Below are positions 34,640-44,779 of a stretch of DNA of 64,000 nucleotides, piece by piece. The stretch's first letter is position 1, and every line of letters begins with the position of its first letter. The notes beneath the pieces are model-generated. The model ran no database searches. It saw only the letters and a list, made by a program, of their open reading frames with translations, and had not been told where the DNA came from. Source of the DNA: Sclerodactyla briareus (taxonomy: Eukaryota > Echinodermata > Holothuroidea > Dendrochirotida > Sclerodactylidae); NCBI GenBank assembly GCA_026419785.1, contig JAODTK010005220.1, positions 310,001-374,000 on the forward strand, given 5' to 3'. Both the position numbers and the translations under genes were made by a program.

Positions 34640-35830
34640 TTAGACACAAATACCATTAAATTGGTTGACAAAGAAGAAGCTGTGCGTGTTTTTTCTTTAA
34701 TAGGTCACCACTCCTAGATAAGGTGATACATTCATGGCCTGGAAAGTGAAATGTAATTCCATTACTACTCCCAGACTGGGGTAACCGAAACAAGCACAGA
34801 GGCCCTTTAAACTACTGTAGACTCTGGGTGACATGAATTGAACGACTATAATAGAACCCAGATACTTGAACGTGCAATGAATTGCTGCTAATCGACAACT
34901 AAACTGTTACCTTCAAGCAAGTACCTTTTTTTCGATTGGACCCCTTTTTTCCAATAAAACTGAGATGACATTCTGTAAATTAGGCCCCACAATTATTTTC
35001 CAGTTCAAAGTTTACTGTACACAGCCATACAAAATAGCGGTTATTTTTGTATAGCCTACTAAACGTGCACACCAGGAGAAAATCCACAATCATAAATGAT
35101 GATTAAATCAATTCCAGTCCATTGAAACATGGCCTCCTTCTCTAACATGGTATAGTCGCCGCTGCTGCAAGTTCTCCAAGTTAATAGCACAATAACTTTT
35201 CAACCTTGTCCTGCTTGTTTTTAAACTTTGCACATTATCATCCGATAAAATCTTGGATGGGTTCGAAAGTGAGCGTTTCCTGATTCTCAAGTATTCGTCC
35301 AAATCTGTCATCACAGATTTACACGTTTAAGGACTCACCTAATCTTATATACCCTGCCCGGTGGCCATTTTGAATTTTGCATCAGAGGCTTGCATGGTGA
35401 GAATGCATTTCGGAATAACATTGCAGTCATTTAAGACTTAATGTCGCCCCATTGAACTCAACTCAGTAGCCATTTCGAATTCTTTCGCAAACATTTTTAA
35501 TCAAACCAGCTCACAGGTTTATGAGACCACTATCCTGCAGCTATTCCTTTTTTGTGGGGGGGGGGCATGGATACCCTTTTGATATCAATGAGATTGACAA
35601 CATTGTTTGAATGATTGCTTCAAATATGGGAATATGACACCTTGGGGTTCACACACCAGGAGGTCTAGTTGACTATTATTCATGTAGGCTATGGGTATAG
35701 GCCCCCCTTTTTTTGTGGATAAAATAAGGAATTTTAAAGATACATTGCAATGCCTGACTTTGACCCCCAATTATACATTCAATTTCTATCATGGTCAATA
35801 CTTCTTCAGAGGTCAAGTACTGCTGCTAGT
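34640..35830. other. Unassigned non-coding DNA
   Basis: No gene or repeat family is recognised between the SINE and the 35.8-kb tandem array. Confidence 0.4.
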
Positions 35831-35836
35831 GAAGAT

Positions 35837-36145
35837 GTGGGTTTGTGCCAGCTACTTACCCGTAGGTTCCTAGGCCATAAAGAGGGCTAGGGGGAACCTA
35901 TGGGGGAACCATGGGACCCCGTGGGTTTGTGCCAGCTACTTACCCATAGGTGTAGGGTTATAGGCCATAGAGAGGGCTAGGGATAACCTATGGGGAAGCC
36001 ATGGGACCCTGTGGGTTTGTGCCAGCTACTTACCCATAGGTGTAGTTCCTAGGCCATAGAGAGGGCTAGGGCCTAGGGGGACCTATGGGGGAGCCATGGG
36101 ACCCGGTGGTTTGCGCCAGCTACTTACCTGTAGGTTCCTATGCCA
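35837..36145. repeat. 84-94-bp tandem repeat, 3.4 copies
   Basis: Copies start at 35837, 35921, 36011 and about 36105, each with GTGGGTTTGTGCCAGCTACT, TACCCATAGG, TAGGCCATAGAGAGGGCTAG and CCATGGGACCC. Unit length grows by a few bases from copy to copy, through insertions such as GTGTAG and CCTAGGG. Confidence 0.95.
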
Positions 36146-36339
36146 AGACAAGGGCTGGAGAGTATCTACAGTTCATGGGAGATGAACGGTATTTAGAAGG
36201 AATCCATTTTCTATTAAATATCTCGGATCAGGGGTGGACTGTATTACGTCGCATCCACAATTTCCAATATTTACCAGAATTGGGCCAGAATTATGCAAAT
36301 TAGACCTAGAATGACCCCTCCAAGAACGACCTCAATTCA

Positions 36340-38440
36340 CATTTAAGTTACCCCACAACTCTCATGCAAATGAACTATATTACTGGACAATCGACGACTC
36401 TGAATGTATGTTTGAGTTGGCCATGAATATGCAACAGCCCCATATCCACCACCAAGTTTCTTGAAAATCTGACAAACTTAAAATTTGTGCATAAAATATG
36501 CAAATTAGACTACTTGATTAGCATATGCCATGCGAACATTCTAAAAAGGCCATCTGCCTGATATCTTGTACCTATTGCCAACACAGCTCTTTGTTTGCCA
36601 TTATTCTAGTTATGGGTTAAGACGAAGCTAGCAACTTCGTCGAACGAACCAACCAGTTTTCTCCAGCATCAGTGGTGATTGATGAATGGCAATAGCTTCG
36701 TCTTGGGGACGGCCGAACGGGTTCCATATGACGTCATTATCTTCACAGTCTAAAAAAGCCAATCACACCACGTTCAAGAAGGCTGTTTTTCACGTCCCGT
36801 GGGTTGCTAATTTGGCTTCTACGAGGGACCTTATTAAACTAACAACAAAGTTTCATCATATTTCCCCCTCCAAATATGTGTGTATATTCTGGAAGAAAAT
36901 TAATAATTTGACAGATGGGAACGAGACTTTCATTTCTGTCAGAGAAGTCTGCAAATTATTATTGCTATTTTGATATCTTTCGCCAAGAATAGGCCACATG
37001 AATAGTCACGTATACTGAATAGACGTGGGTTGTGAGAGACAATCGGGAATGTGAAGTTTTCCAAGCTGTTTAATTCTTTGCAGCGAAAGTTCTCAGCCGA
37101 GTGTGAACGATAAGGGATAATTTTCGCCGCTAATTACGAATGAACACAAACGTTTCTTGTGGAGTCGATTAAGTTTTTGAGCACGTAAGGCCTTGTAAAA
37201 AGATAGATAATTTTAGATATTTGTTCGCCTAACTCACTCAGTCTTTTCTAACGTTTGGCGGTACTTGATGTATGATTGATTGCTTGTTCATACAGCTGAT
37301 GCATATATACATTAGACCACCTTCACGAACAGGCCTCAAGCCGGTCCGTGGGCGAACACATATCTAGGACCGAACGTTCAGGGCTATATAGGGACCTCTG
37401 TGTATGTGAGAAGCTCGAAATTGAGTTACAGTCACGGGGCCGTCTGTGAAAAAGACTACCATTAATCTGCGAACAAGCTCAAACAATAGAAACCATAAAT
37501 CAGGCAATTACTCGGACTGTTGTGCCCAAAATGAATATATCACATGACACAAAATTCCAGCAATATCAGCCTTACTGTTCACGGGGAATTGTGCTAATGG
37601 GAAAGTGTGACATCACTGACATAAAACACACACACATACACACATATGCCACGACTAATTGCTGAGTCTCTTGCTGATCTCACTCGACGAGACAAAAAGC
37701 GTCCGCTCTCCGTGGGCCAGTTTAAATTGATCTCTGCCAGGGGCAAATAAAAGAAGTAACAATTGAAAACCTTTATACTTATCCTACATCGATCGGAGAG
37801 GATGGCCTACAGCGTAGACGTAAGACCGTAAACAATTTGGGGGAAATAATCTATTTATCCTTCATCTCATTATCTGATATCATGCATTCTGACGGGCGGA
37901 AAAACAGCTCTATTATTTCCTCTCCACCCTCGACACCTAGCGGAATTATTTTGAGTCTTACGTGTCTAGACCTGTCTCTGTGGCCAGCAGTCTGCGTCGC
38001 ATGGAGGAGCTAAGGAGAGAAGTTGCAATTAGGCTGATCCCTCCATCCCACGCAGTAGAGTGGCAAGGGCTCTCGTAAACTCGACGACGCTGCCGCTCTC
38101 TCCAGCATGGAGCGGCAAGGTCATTTCCTAGTCGACAGGACGGAAGTCGATAGAGGCTGATGGATTAAATGGGTACAGACCGAATTACCAGAACCCGCTT
38201 CCGCCCCCTCCCATAATGGTTATGTCTTATGTCTTCACTAGTGTACACAATAGCAGTGTTCTCCACTGGCCTTTTTTTTTTATCCACTGCTTCGATGTTC
38301 TGGATCGAATTAGTGAATGCTTCGTGCATGGTTGAAATGAAGGACACGTTTTTTTGGGTAGCTGTGTTCATAGCTTTTTTCTGATAACAGTCTTACTGAT
38401 CACTGTTTTACAATGCTACACTGGAGTTTTTGGTCATCAG
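36340..38440. other. Unassigned DNA with remnants of a dispersed repeat
   Basis: At 36350-36600 phrases such as ATATGCAAATTAGAC, CATATCCACCACCAAGTTTC and GATATCTTGTACCTATTG resemble the family copied at 58.4-58.9 and 62.2-62.6 kb. A CA-rich run and CGAGACAAAAAGCG at 37626-37702 resemble the 3' end of that family. The rest is unassigned. Confidence 0.4.
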
Positions 38441-38469
38441 AGGCATAAACTAATCAATTGTTGCCTTGG

Positions 38470-38612
38470 ATTTTTTTTTTTTTTTTTTTTTTGGGGGGGG
38501 GGAGTTTTTTTGGGTGGCAGATCTTTTTTTTTTTTTTTGGGGGGGGGGGGGGGGCAGATCTTTTTTTTTTTTTGGGGGGGGGTTTGGATGGGGGGGTTGA
38601 TTTTAATTTCCT
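38470..38612. repeat. Alternating poly(T)/poly(G) tandem tract
   Basis: Long T runs (up to about 22) each followed by long G runs (up to about 16) are arranged as a short tandem repeat separated by GGCAGATC. The result is a strand with almost no A or C for 140 bases. The complementary strand therefore reads C-run/A-run, a pattern prone to quadruplex or triplex formation and to sequencing error. Confidence 0.9.
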
Positions 38613-38879
38613 GGGGGTGACTGACTTTCTGGTCCTTGTGGCAAGCCATTTTTCATATTTTATCCTGGTGCAATCTACCTAGACTGAACACCTGTAGTAG
38701 TGGAGAACCACGAACCAGCAGACTCAGCAGTGTCACTCTACGCTACTGAGATTTTTTTTTATTAGACCGAGTTACAGTAGAGGGAGAGCAGCATGCACTT
38801 CAGGTTGTGTGCACTGTTCCGTGTTGCACTTCACTGGAGGCATGGACTGAACGCAACTTTTGCAAGAGCTACCAAGCTA

Positions 38880-39110
38880 TTCCGCTCACAGTAATTAAAT
38901 TTTATTGTTATTGTTGTCGAGTCATGGGGAACCACCGCTGCTCGACTTTGTAATAATGTGCACAACAATCTATCAAAACTCCCTGACAAAATCGTACATT
39001 CTATCAGCACAAAACTATACAGGTTTCCCCATCATACTCATCAACAACAGCATCCTAAAAGATGGAATGAATTGGTTGGAATTGGGGATATAGAAGTCTG
39101 CGGTTCACCA
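38880..39110 (+). repeat. W-repeat, copy 2 (fragment)
   Basis: This copy retains the end of the family: ATCATACTCATCAACAACAG, then ATGGAATGAATTGGTTGGAA, equivalent to the segment coding KTWNELVRF at 42.96 kb. Upstream similarity fades. Confidence 0.5.
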
Positions 39111-41600
39111 GCGTGTCGATGTCTAGAGTAATGGTCTAATGGATGTACTACAGTACTCAAGCATTGGAAATGTTTGTGGCTATGGAACCAGGAACCTTTT
39201 TGCTAGATAATTCTGAGTGTCAGGCTTTCTGCATCCGAATTCTGTGGAAATAAGTGGCGGATAGTGTAGCGTTGATTTACAGCCGCTACAGCGGGTCACG
39301 ACCGGGGCCCAGGTCCAAATGGAGGGCCATTTTGGCTATTCTTTGTCTCAGCTGGATCCTATATGTTTTGGTCATTATACAGTATATCCATTAAATGCTA
39401 AAATGGAGAGGAACAATTTTGTTTTGTGGCTGGGTGCCAATGCCTGAGTCCGATACATTCCTGTATGGAACCCTCAATGAATAGAAGAGAAACACATGTC
39501 AGCTATATTGGGTTCGATATAGAAACTTGGACTTTTTTCAACACCTAATTAATGGCTTTTAGGCCTCAACTAAGCACAGGGGCCTAAGGCCAACCTTACA
39601 TGGCCATATTTAAACCTAATCTTGACAGATTGAAATTAAGCATAAGCACAATAGTGAGACCCTTCTGGTACACCAGTCGAGCCTCAAAATTCAGCTGAAT
39701 TTTGAGTCCAGACTGTTTTACCTGGCACTCCAAATTTCTAAGACTGTTTCTTCCCTGCTTAAGATAAAGGGGCATTTAACCTGTGACTGTGAGACTAAAT
39801 GTACACAACCGTCTGATTTATTACCACCTTTGTCCGCTGTAAAATATAGACAAATTTGTTTGTCAGTAAAGCTTCCAGATAAAAGTTTTTGCATCTCTCA
39901 AGTTTTTAACAATAGACATGTTTTGTTTGCATACCGTTACAGCATCCAAAGATCACTTATCATCACTTGGGGTACTAAAAGGTAAGCTAAACACCCAGAA
40001 TCCCAAAAGTTCCTGTCTTCTTGGCCTGGTTCCATAATAGATCACCATGACCATGGCACATCGCTCCTGGGGAGGGGGGGGGGGGGGAGGAGAGAGGGAA
40101 TCCTTCCAAATTATGTAAATTAGGGCAGGGAGGTCTCATAGTTGTACCTTACGCTTGGCCCCCATGGAGTATTAGTATTTTATTCTATCACCACCTGGGA
40201 GAGTTCCCTTTCATTTACTCTGAAGGATCCCCACACACTCCTCCCACTACTTATCATGGTCATCCCCCCCCCATGCTAGTGGAGTCACTGCGATGCCGTG
40301 TTGCAGCTAGTCTTGCTGTTAAGACCGTCATTAATTTTATTCCTTACTCGTTCGATTGAATGTTACCTTATCTGGCCGCAATAAAAAATATGCACTTTGA
40401 TGGACAACCACAGCTCTGTGCATATAATCCGTCTTGTCCAATTTGTCTGTGGTGTGTACTATATCTGTTCCTTGATTGTGCCTCCAAATCTTGGGAAACT
40501 GTCCTTCTAAGAGGCCCGCTGGGCCCTGACAATCGGACAAGAGTTGTTACTTGTGAAACACTGCAGGTTACTTGCGGGCGCACCTCAGAAATGTGAAAGG
40601 CGTTACACAGAAAGGAAAGGCACATTTCGGGCGGGTTGTCAACATGTCTTAAACAACAAGACTATGTTTTGCAGCAGCGCTAGGATGAGTTTCCGGCTCA
40701 CTGCCTGATACTCTCCACAGACTCCGTGGAGATGTGAATGGGATGCATTGGACAAGAAGTTGCAGCATGGCTATGGTATCCCCGCAGGGGCACCAGGCTC
40801 AACTTCTACAGTTGACTGAATCCTCACATACTCATTGTCCTGTTTTGAGGGCCATTCAACCAACAAGCCCAAGTGGAGCCTTTGTTACTGTATGTCCTCA
40901 GTACAGTCCATGAGGATTCTGTGTGGCCCACACAAAGGCGTTTAAGTGCACCAGGAGCTAGACATGCTATCTGGAGACATCAACCCACCCACAAATGTCA
41001 GAACTGAGGATGGATGAGGAATGTAAGGTATGTCATGAATGCAGCGTGGGGACTGACAGACCGACAACAGCTGAGGCACCGGAAAATTTGTCACTGTCTG
41101 AGATCCGTATCAGGTCTGAAGATCCTTAATACTGCTACCTGTATTCTGTTTCTTAGCCCTTTATTTCAAATCCTGTGAGCACTAATATCATTGTCCCATA
41201 GCTACAGAATTAAAATCACTCAGAAGAGTCTTATACCCTGCCTGGTCAATTCTGTGATTTGTGCAACATGCATTAAAGAATGTCATAAATGGCAAATTTA
41301 CCTCCATATTTTGTGATCATCTTGTGAAGTTTACAGCCACCACTGCCTGTGGGCAACTTTCACCACAACTTTTCACTAGGATATCCATAATTTATCTTAC
41401 TGCACCTTCCTTCACCACAACTGTAACTGTCCCTGCTGCTAAGTGCTACTTGAGGGAATTCCCATGGATGCCAAGAATAAGCAGGTGTAACATATCCAGG
41501 GTATCTATGGTATCCACCATTTGGCACAGGATTCAGGGTCAGTGCCTGTTTGTGCCTCATAACTGGGTTACAATGATACTACTTTTCCATTACCTCCGGT
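39110..41600. other. Unassigned non-coding DNA
   Basis: No exon or transposon end is recognised. A 14-base G run occurs near 40074-40087. Reading frames at 40337-40625 are open on both strands without splice signals. Confidence 0.4.
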
Positions 41601-41809
41601 AAATGAATTTTTACAATTTCATATCCCCAGTTGGGGTAAGTGGGTAACTGAGAAGGAAATGGCTCCCGGAATCTCCAATATGTCTACTCTCTCTCGACGG
41701 TATAACGCAACCCTAGTTGAGGGTCTGGAACCCTGCCTAACTAACATACCATTAATGCCCCCCTTGTGGAGGGCACATACCGGAGCATAATTTGTCCTCA
41801 GCTCCCTAA

Positions 41810-41850
41810 AAGCTATTTCCGACAACGGCACCAAAGTACACTTTTTGTCG
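41810..41850 (-). repeat. Solo sub-repeat of the 42.3-kb foldback structure
   Basis: GACAACGGCACCAAAGTACA followed by CTTTTTGTCGGAATAT matches the right-arm sub-repeats of the inverted structure at 42250-42720. Confidence 0.5.
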
Positions 41851-41944
41851 GAATATAGCTATAATGTTACCTAATCGAGCTCCTGCGTATGTTTCGTGTA
41901 ACCTGACACTATAAATAATCGACCCGATTCCCTTAGGATCAACT

Positions 41945-42215
41945 GATGCGTTACTCTACAGAGGAGGAAGCAAACACAGTCACATATTGTGAGAGATCGT
42001 TCTACACGCGCTCCTGAACTCTGGAACCGGCTCCAACTCATGTCAGGAATTCTAACTCACTTCATCGATTTAAGAGATCTCTTAAGGCATACCTATACTA
42101 ATAACTGATGATAATTAATTTTAATCATTATCTACTTCAGTTCTGTATGTATATTGTCCTATGTTAATTTCATCTATTTCTGTACAGCGCATCGGGGTCT
42201 TTTTTGCTGAAGCCG
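41945..42215 (+). mobile_element. Non-LTR retrotransposon 3' end (LINE fragment)
   Basis: The end of a reverse-transcriptase open frame is visible: RAPELWNRL, then (one-base shift) HVRNSNSLHRFKRSLKAYLY and a TAA stop at 42099-42101. The pattern APELWN-LP followed by F-K--LK-YL is the usual C-terminal end of Jockey/CR1/L2-type ORF2 proteins. A short AT-rich 3' UTR follows, ending near TGTACAGCGCATCGGGGTCT, similar to the GTAAAGCGC-type tails of such elements. It is strongly 5'-truncated, with no RT or endonuclease domain in the window. Confidence 0.75.
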
Positions 42216-42249
42216 TCTATCAAGCATGCTTCATTCCTATTATTATAGA

Positions 42250-42720
42250 GAGTCGGAACATGGATCCTTTATTTAGTTTCTTTATTTTGACTCCTCTATG
42301 TCCCAAAAACTCTATCCACTTCTCTCTCCTATGTTCATACATCTCTATGTTCCGACAAAATGTACTTTGGTTACCGATGTCACCGATGGTAAATGTACTT
42401 TGGCGCTGAAACAAATGTACTTCGGCGCTGAAACATTTTCTATGTGAGGATTGGGAATTGCCAAGTACATTTTGTCAACGCCAATTTTCGCCAAAGTACA
42501 TCTTGTCGTACCACAGTACATTATATGACGGCGCCAGAGTGCATTGTTTCCGCACAACGTACATTTGTATCGGTACCAAAGTACACTAGTGTCGGAACGT
42601 AGAGAACGTCTTAAATATGGGGATGTCGGAACATAGGGTTGTTGAAACATACAGATGTCGTAATACAAGGATTTCTGAACATGGAGACGTCGCAATATAG
42701 ATGTCGAAACAGAGACGTTT
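42250..42720. mobile_element. Foldback-like inverted array of GTACTTTGG sub-repeats
   Basis: The left half carries AATGTACTTTGGCGCTGAAA-type units (42355-42440) and ATGTTCCGACAA. The right half carries the complement, such as CGCCAAAGTACATCTTGTCG, ACCAAAGTACACTAG and GTCGGAACATA (42460-42650). The axis lies near 42450. Outer sections on both sides contain ATGTTC/GAACAT and GTC/GAC motifs facing each other. Inverted arms made of tandem sub-repeats are known from foldback elements such as Drosophila FB and sea-urchin TU. Confidence 0.6.
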
Positions 42721-43060
42721 GGAACATGAAGATGTCCCCTCGAGCATTCCTAGGCCCGGAGCTACTGTTACACTGACCTCCCTGGGTGATGATAATGATA
42801 TTGTGTCACAGGCCATGAGAGACCGACGGCAGTTCAACGTTGAACAGTACGCTACAGCATTCGACGATCTTCCGAACCTCCCTTGCCGGCAATTACGAAT
42901 CCTGCCAACACCATACTTTACAGATTTCCCCCCATACCTACAAACAACATCCAAAACATGGAATGAATTGGTTCGTTTTTCAGTTTAAAATAGCAACGAT
43001 ATTCTAGTGGGGAATCTCGCTATTCCTCCTAACTGTTCAGTGGGGCGTAGGGGCACTTAC
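42690..43060 (+). repeat. W-repeat, copy 3 (best open frame)
   Basis: A 95-codon open frame (42701-42988) contains LGDDNDIVSQAMRDRRQFNV, then EQYATAFDDLPNLPCR, ILPTPYFTDFPP and KTWNELVRFSV before a TAA. Diverged copies exist at 16290-16600, 38880-39110 and 51770-51990, so this is a dispersed element rather than a host gene. The composition is protein-like, and the frame may be the C-terminal end of a transposon protein, but I recognise no domain. Confidence 0.6.
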
Positions 43061-43759
43061 AACCACGGGAACTGGCTTATAATGATGACATAACTGTTGG
43101 TTTGATGGTTGCTGGACCCAACTCCTGCCCTGGCTTAAGTCCATTAGTCAGGGGTTGTTTGGGTGGGGGTTCCACAAGGCAGTTTTATTCATGCAGGACC
43201 ACTGCCTAATGGATTATGGCAGATTCTCTGAATGGCCAGGACCATGGGGGAGACTGACCATGGATATGCAGACAGTTTCCTCTTGGAATTAGACCTGGAA
43301 ACTTGGCAAGGTATTTAACATTTCTAAAGTTAAAACCCCCTTCCAAGCCCTGACCCCCCCCCCCCTCTTCCTGGGAGTAGGTCGGATTGGCAGGCTTCGA
43401 GTACGGAGTACATAAACTTGTACAGTAAAATTAGGATGATGTCTGATACCTGGCCACCCTGTTAAGTGTTAACCTGATGAAAAACGTCCCTGCGCAATAC
43501 TCCTGAAATTATTCTGAACCCCCTCCCCAACTGTTATAGGGACGTCACACGAAAAATTGCCCAACTTGTCTTCCCCTTCCCAACTTCCATGACTAGTTGC
43601 AACCTTGCAGTAGGGGGGTGGTGGTTTCCAACTCCGAGGTGACCAGGTGCTGAATCGCTATGTGTATAACTCAGTAGTTGACCTGCTAAAGCGTCTCCTT
43701 ATTTGGATACAATCGTCCAGTTAATACCCCCCTCAGCCCTTCTTAGCTTTTGTACTCAC

Positions 43760-43846
43760 CATATTTCTGCAGACTTGGGGTTTCTTCGGCAAGGCGCCCG
43801 TGAGCCGGCTCCAGAACACGAGCGCCTCTGTCTGTGACTTGGACAT
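43760..43846 (-). CDS. Putative first coding exon, unknown gene
   Basis: On the minus strand ATG at 43846-43844 opens a 29-codon frame, MSKSQTEALVFWSRLTGALP then KKPQVCRNM, running exactly into a strong donor (ATG|GTGAGTAC, 43759-43752), phase 0. The sequence before the ATG has no in-frame continuation of note and could be 5' UTR or an exon beginning after the AG at 43849. The product is not recognised. The next exon should lie at lower coordinates but none was identified down to 41.6 kb. Confidence 0.4.
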
Positions 43847-43929
43847 GCTGATCGACCAAAAGATATGAAGAGATCAAAATTCTGATCACAGCATTATTTA
43901 AATTGAGGGGGCACTGGGCTTGGTTTCTC

Positions 43930-44060
43930 TCCTGCCCCCCCACTCGTGCCTATGAGGAGAACCAGTCTTTGAGATGACCAGGAATTGAATCCTGGCTTCC
44001 TGGAGTCCTGGCTGCAATTAAATTCTTCATCGTTCAGTTGGCAGGATGGTGCTTGCGGAG
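43930..44060 (-). mobile_element. tRNA-like SINE head, isolated
   Basis: On the minus strand CTGCCAACTGAACGATGAAG (A-box-like) is followed about 45 bases later by GGATTCAATTCCTGG (B-box-like). No body shared with the other SINE copies was found, so it may belong to a different tRNA-SINE family. Confidence 0.4.
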
Positions 44061-44607
44061 CGACCAAGGTATTGGATCTTGTATCGGATTTTTTTTTTTC
44101 ATGAATAAGGTCCTTTGTCATACCAGCACATTTTCTTAATCATTTCAATGACAGTAGCGACATCATACCCAGCGCCCCAGACACCAGCAGTGGACATAGA
44201 GTTTGGGTTTTGTAGTTGTTGAAGCACCCCCTCTTTACTGGCCCGTCACAGTTGCAAAGATTTTGCAGTGAAACCTCTAATATAACATCCAGGGAGTCAC
44301 TTGATCATAGTAAAGTTTGCCTAAAGCAGCAACGCATCTACCCTGTGTTGAAGGATTGGAAATTCAGCATGTCTCCGCAGGGAACAGGAAAATCAGGATG
44401 TACCTATCCTGTGTTGGTAGTGCCAAAAGAGAAAGGTTCTGATTCTGAACAACCTATGTGTACTCGGATTTTTTGATGGACCGCATCTTCACTGCCAATG
44501 GAAGAACCTTGTATCTGGAAGCACCCAAATGAGGAAAGCCTGGTATGGAAATTTTCTGGTATAAAATGTCATATGGAGTAAAACAGTTGTTAACTAACAA
44601 GCATCCA

Positions 44608-44775
44608 GAGTTTTTTTTGTCTGAACACTTGCCGAGCAGAGGATCCAACTGACTTCAGACCTGTGGGCAGGTGCAGAACCTGAGATACTACACCTCAACT
44701 GTCGCGTGAATTCTTCACCCAGGTACACAGAACGGCAATGCCTCTTGGCGTTACCTTATGTGGGAGTGGATCCCC
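44608..44775 (-). mobile_element. tRNA-derived SINE, 5'-truncated copy
   Basis: The 3' half of the family is seen: T run (poly(A) on the minus strand) near 44610, GCCGAGCAGAGGATCCAACT, a diverged cAG-rich middle, TTCTTCACCCAGGTACACAG and AATGCCTCTTGGCG.TACCTT. It is in the same minus orientation as the 6.6- and 34.3-kb copies but lacks the tRNA head. Confidence 0.6.
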
Positions 44776-44779
44776 CAAA

